Shown: positions 60,996-64,000 of the stretch, in pieces
How positions within the stretch are numbered: the first letter of the stretch is position 1
Layout: every line of letters starts with the position of its first letter
Assembly: GCF_039541875.1 (NCBI RefSeq)
Contig: NZ_BAABHB010000001.1
Coordinates: forward strand, 1,045,327-1,109,326
Reading direction: 5' to 3'
Source of the DNA: Nibrella viscosa
Lineage (GTDB): Bacteria > Bacteroidota > Bacteroidia > Cytophagales > Spirosomataceae
Length of the DNA: 64,000 nucleotides
The notes under the pieces: model-generated
What the model saw: only the letters and a program-made list of their open reading frames with translations
Database searches by the model: none
What the model was told of the DNA's origin: nothing
Program-made: the position numbers and the translations under genes

Positions 60996-61024
60996 AAAGT
61001 CCACTAGAATATCTAATGGACTTT
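60996..61024. terminator. Bidirectional terminator between the island and the rhamnose gene
   Basis: Arms 60996-61007 and 61013-61024 (AAAGTCCACTAG) pair at 11 of 12 positions. On the minus strand the stem is followed by a T-rich tract, so it should end the rhaD transcript. It also follows the last gene of the island on the plus strand. Confidence 0.75.
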
Positions 61025-61062
61025 GATCGCTAACCTATGATGAAAATAATGGCAAGAAACGT

Positions 61063-63174
61063 TTACCGCACAAACGCCATGGCTACCCCGCCATCCACGT
61101 TCAGCACGTTACCCGTCGATTTAGACAGGCTACCGTCTACAAATACACGGACTGCTTTGGCAATGTCTTCGGCCAGGATCTCTTCGTTGAGCAGCGTCCG
61201 CTTGGCATAATGCGCCGGCAGTTCCTCAATTGAGATCCCGTAGGCTTTGGCGCGGCCTGCCGCCCATTCGCCTTCCCAGATTTTGCTGCCGCGTAGTACT
61301 GCGTCGGGGTTGACGGTGTTTACGCGGATTTTCTCAGGACCGAGTTCGGCGGCCAGCAGGCGGCTCATGTGCAGTTGGGCCGCTTTGGCCGTACCGTAGG
61401 CTACGTTGTTCGGGCCGGCAACCAGGCCGTTTTTGCTGGCGATGTTCACGATATCGCCACCCAGGCCCTGCTTCCGCAGGATTACTACCGCTTCCTGGCT
61501 GACCAGGAACTGCCCTTTCACCAGCACATCCTGCAAAATATCCCAGTCTTTCTGAGTCGTTTCGGCCAGCGGTTTGGAAATGGACAGACCCGCGCAGTTC
61601 ACAATGATGTCGACCCCGCCGAACTGTAGCGTCGCCTGACGCAGGGAGTCGTTGATGGTGGCTACGTCCGTTACGTCGATGGCGGCCGAGAGGGCGTTGT
61701 CTTTGCCGTAGCGCTTGCGCAGATCCGTCTGGGTTTCGTCCAACAGGTTGCGGTCAACGGCTACAATGCAGGCACCTTCCTGCAACAGAGCTTCGCAGAT
61801 GGCTTTGCCGATACCGCCGGTGCCGCCAGTGACGTAGGCGATCTTGCCGGAGAGTGACTTCGGCTTCGGCATCCGCTGCAGCTTGGCTTCTTCGAGCAGC
61901 CAGTATTCAATGTCAAAGGCTTCCTGCTCCGGCAGACCAACGTACTCCGATACGGCTTCGGCACCCTTCATCACGTTGATGGCGTTGGTGTAAAACTCGG
62001 CCGCTACGCGGGCGGTCTGCTTGTCTTTGGCGAAGGTGAACATACCAACTGTCGGCCACAGAATCACCACCGGGTTCGGGTCGCGCATGGCCGGGCTGTT
62101 GTCGTGCTTGCAGCGTTCGTAGTAGGCGGCATAGTCGGCGCGGTAGGCTTCAAATTTCCCGGTCAGATAGGCCTTTAGCTCATCGGCGCTTTTCTGGGCC
62201 AGCTTTTCAGGCTCATCCAGCACCAGCGGGCGGATTTTGGTGCGCAGGAAGTGGTCGGGGCAACTCGTACCTTTGGGAGCCAGCCGGTCCAGGTCGTTGG
62301 AGTTGATGTACTCCAGCACCCGCGCATCATCGGTATAGTGGCCGATCATCCGGCGGTAGCTGGAAGCCAGTCCGCGCAGGGTTGGCATCAGGTCGGCGGC
62401 CCGGTTTTTACGGGTTTGCTCGTCGGTGTTTTCCAGTCGGGCACCGCCGAATACGGGGCTTTTTTTGCCGTAGCGCTGCTCCAGATACTCGGATGCCTGC
62501 TCAATGACTTCCAGCGTGTTTATGTACGATTCGTACGAGGTTTCGCCCCAGGTAAACAGGCCGTGGCCGCCGAGAATAATGCCGCGCAGGTTCGGGTTTT
62601 CCTGTACGGCCTGCTCCAGTTTCAAACCCAGGTCGAAGCCCGGCCGCTGCCAGGGTATCCAGGCCATCTGATTACCCCAAATTTCTTTCATGATGGCTTC
62701 GCCGTCTTTGCTGGCGGCAATGGCAATGAGGGCATCCGGGTGCAGGTGGTCAATATGCTTATACGGCAGCAGCCCATGCAGCGGGGTATCAATGGAAGGA
62801 GTCGCGCATTTCGGATCGAAGAGGCAGTGGTTAAAGAGTTCGACCATTTCGTCCTCAAATTCCAGCCCCCGGTAGCGGCTCTTCAGGGCGTGCAGCCGGT
62901 CTACATACAGGTTGGCGCAACCCGCTTTGGTGAGTGTACCAATGTCTCCGCCGGAGCCTTTCACCCACATTACGGGTACGGGCTGGCCGGTCAGCGGATC
63001 GGTTTCCATAATCTTAACGGAAGTGTTGCCGCCGGCATAGTTGGTGAGCCGCAGATCGGCACCGAGCAGGTTGGAGCGGTAAATGAACAGGTCGACTTCA
63101 TTGCCGGCCAACTCCAGGGCTTTGGCCTCGTCCCAGAGGTAGCTGACGTGGCGGAATGTGAGCGTTTTTGACAT
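61063..63174 (-). CDS. rhaD: Bifunctional rhamnulose-1-phosphate aldolase / short-chain dehydrogenase
   Basis: A 703-residue fusion. The N-terminal ~400 residues are a class II aldolase/adducin-type domain (GGNTSVKIMETDPLTGQ, MWVKGSGGDIGTLTKAG, HLHPDALIAIAAS, GHGLFTWG, with the His zinc ligands). From about residue 440 there is a classical SDR (KIAYVTGGTGGIGKAIC, NCAGLSISKPL, YGTAKAAQLHMSR) ending NVDGGVAMAFVR. Fusions like this cleave L-rhamnulose 1-phosphate and oxidise the L-lactaldehyde to lactate. No other rhamnose gene lies nearby. A palindrome 34 nt upstream may be its operator. Confidence 0.93.
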   Translation of the reverse strand: MSKTLTFRHVSYLWDEAKALELAGNEVDLFIYRSNLLGADLRLTNYAGGNTSVKIMETDPLTGQPVPVMWVKGSGGDIGTLTKAGCANLYVDRLHALKSRYRGLEFEDEMVELFNHCLFDPKCATPSIDTPLHGLLPYKHIDHLHPDALIAIAASKDGEAIMKEIWGNQMAWIPWQRPGFDLGLKLEQAVQENPNLRGIILGGHGLFTWGETSYESYINTLEVIEQASEYLEQRYGKKSPVFGGARLENTDEQTRKNRAADLMPTLRGLASSYRRMIGHYTDDARVLEYINSNDLDRLAPKGTSCPDHFLRTKIRPLVLDEPEKLAQKSADELKAYLTGKFEAYRADYAAYYERCKHDNSPAMRDPNPVVILWPTVGMFTFAKDKQTARVAAEFYTNAINVMKGAEAVSEYVGLPEQEAFDIEYWLLEEAKLQRMPKPKSLSGKIAYVTGGTGGIGKAICEALLQEGACIVAVDRNLLDETQTDLRKRYGKDNALSAAIDVTDVATINDSLRQATLQFGGVDIIVNCAGLSISKPLAETTQKDWDILQDVLVKGQFLVSQEAVVILRKQGLGGDIVNIASKNGLVAGPNNVAYGTAKAAQLHMSRLLAAELGPEKIRVNTVNPDAVLRGSKIWEGEWAAGRAKAYGISIEELPAHYAKRTLLNEEILAEDIAKAVRVFVDGSLSKSTGNVLNVDGGVAMAFVR

Positions 63175-63207
63175 ATTGCTTTTGACTGTGGTTCTCTTCG
63201 GGAATAA

Positions 63208-63228
63208 TTCGTACTAAGCTGATACGAA
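63208..63228. promoter_or_regulatory. Candidate operator upstream of rhaD (TTCGTA-N9-TACGAA)
   Basis: A palindrome with perfect 6-bp half-sites (63208-63213, 63223-63228) and a 9-nt spacer, ending 34 nt before the rhaD ATG at 63174. The position fits a repressor or activator of rhamnose use. It was found by eye in one copy only, so chance is possible. Confidence 0.4.
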
Positions 63229-63404
63229 ATAAGCAGGATAGTTTCACCTGAATATCATGTACTCTCCTGCCTCGGGTACTTTTTCTGGAATATTTATTGG
63301 AGAGGCTGTATTGCCGCTCACACAATAGATACCCATCCGTATTGACATTGGCTCAGGGATTCAGGAAATTTAACGTATAACGTTCATGCTCAACCACCAA
63401 GGCT

Positions 63405-63872
63405 ATGAAAAACCGCATCGTCTATTTAGTATTGGCAGGCCTGCTTCCTTTGTTTGGCCTGCGTCTGGCTCCGGTTGGGGCACCGGATATTACCGGTTCC
63501 TGGCGAATGTCGTCGCACCGCGTTGACCCGGCTCGTAACGGAATCGCCGATCTGTATGAGCATTACAAGAATTTATACGGCGGTTGCCGTGAAGATATGG
63601 GAATGACCTTCAACGCCGACGGCAGCGTGAAAGTCATTCCGATAAAAGGCTGTCAGAACCCCCTGGGTGCGTTAATGATGAAAGTCGTAATGGCTTCGTC
63701 AGCGGCTACCTCCTGGCAGGCCACCGATCAGAAGATCACCCTGAAAGACCGCAAAGGCAACCAGCAGGAGTATGATCTGAAGGTAAACGGCAGCACCATG
63801 ACGTGGGGCTTCGACTCTAAAGACAACGAGGGCGTCGTCCGCCACACGGTCGAGTTTAGGAAGGAGTTATGA
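63405..63872 (+). CDS. Lipocalin-like secreted protein
   Basis: A 155-residue protein with a signal peptide (MKNRIVYLVLAGLLPLFGLRL). After it DITGSWRMSSHRVDP is the GxW start of a lipocalin-like barrel, followed by strands (DMGMTFNADGSVKVIP, SSAATSWQATDQKITLKDRKG, VRHTVEFRKEL). Small exported proteins of this type are common in Bacteroidota, with unknown ligands. No clear promoter is seen, but AACGT-ATA-ACGTT (63372-63384) is a small palindrome just upstream. It is single. Confidence 0.75.
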   Translation: MKNRIVYLVLAGLLPLFGLRLAPVGAPDITGSWRMSSHRVDPARNGIADLYEHYKNLYGGCREDMGMTFNADGSVKVIPIKGCQNPLGALMMKVVMASSAATSWQATDQKITLKDRKGNQQEYDLKVNGSTMTWGFDSKDNEGVVRHTVEFRKEL

Positions 63873-63960
63873 GTTTAATACTGTGAGCAGTTATAGGCTC
63901 GATTTGGAAAAATGACAAAAGGGTCGTAAGGTTGAAATCCCCATTCCTCCCCAACGACCC

Positions 63961-64000
63961 ATGAGCATCGAAGCGATTCTCAAGCCAATATTGGCTAAAC
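63961..64000 (+). CDS. N-terminal end of an unidentified protein (partial)
   Basis: An ATG at 63961 opens a frame reading MSIEAILKPILAK to the window edge. It directly follows an inverted repeat (63921-63927 GGGTCGT with 63954-63960 ACGACCC), which could be a start-proximal hairpin or a mobile-element end. The protein cannot be identified from 13 residues. Confidence 0.35.
   Translation, partial: MSIEAILKPILAK

Noticed and set aside
63372..63384. AACGT-ATA-ACGTT as an operator of the lipocalin-like gene
   Set aside because: It is short and present once, with no regulator nearby, so there is not enough to call it.
1..64000. tRNA or rRNA genes
   Set aside because: I found no T-arm consensus or rRNA signature; only the RNase P RNA and the predicted retron RNA are supported.

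Overview
The window looks like part of a chromosome from the Bacteroidota, order Cytophagales, most likely a Spirosoma-like genus. Supporting signs are the promoter format (TTTG about 19 nt upstream of TAnnTTTG, clearest before fabG), the near absence of purine-rich ribosome binding sites, frequent TTG starts, and Bacteroidota-type gene content (WbqC, DUF2027-Smr, DUF4403, DUF4159, BatA/MoxR/DUF58 membrane operon, an S16 protein with a long Ala/Glu-rich tail). This assignment is inference from sequence features only.

Layout. 1-24 kb is mostly housekeeping: thioesterase, YihY, glycosyltransferase, Sua5/YrdC, a lipoprotein, a lipid A-type acyltransferase, WbqC, ClpC, two outer-membrane barrels (the second frameshifted), a glycerophosphodiesterase-like protein, FabG, a VWA membrane protein, DUF2027-Smr, DUF4403, RNase P RNA, an OmpA-type protein, then rpsP-rimM-trmD and CstA. 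At 23.8-24.4 kb lies an enolase-superfamily remnant. 24.7-28.3 kb is a Kai-like operon (KaiC, two KaiB, a PAS histidine kinase), followed by a LytS-type kinase behind a 26-bp perfect hairpin. 46.0 to 30.1 kb is one long minus-strand run: five TldD/TldE-type proteins, DUF4159, MoxR, DUF58, BatA-like and two large membrane proteins. 46-50.7 kb holds an amidase and a small two-component cluster.

The most interesting region is 50.8-60.9 kb, a probable anti-phage island. A WYL-type repressor faces a retron: a predicted msr-msd RNA (51903-52111, bounded by a 13-bp a1/a2 inverted repeat) and a retron-type reverse transcriptase. Directly coupled to the RT are three AT-rich genes: a possible degenerate histidine-kinase ATPase, a receiver-like protein without a phosphoacceptor, and a receiver protein whose C-terminus carries a HEPN-like R-N-x5-H motif. 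I do not recognise this as a described retron effector set. Downstream, a SF1 helicase and a TPR/OB-fold protein form a second unit. The same 21-bp operator (AAATGCA-N7-TGCATTT) lies before the retron and before the helicase, each time exactly 8 nt ahead of a -7-like box, so one repressor probably controls both units.

A second theme runs through the whole window. Many gene junctions, and the P12 region of the RNase P RNA, carry palindromes built of degenerate 7-nt repeats (GT-N5 units such as GTTTGAG, GTTTCAG, GTGATGA). They form a family of heptanucleotide hairpins, densest in the TldD/TldE array, where a GC-rich module also sits in several loops.
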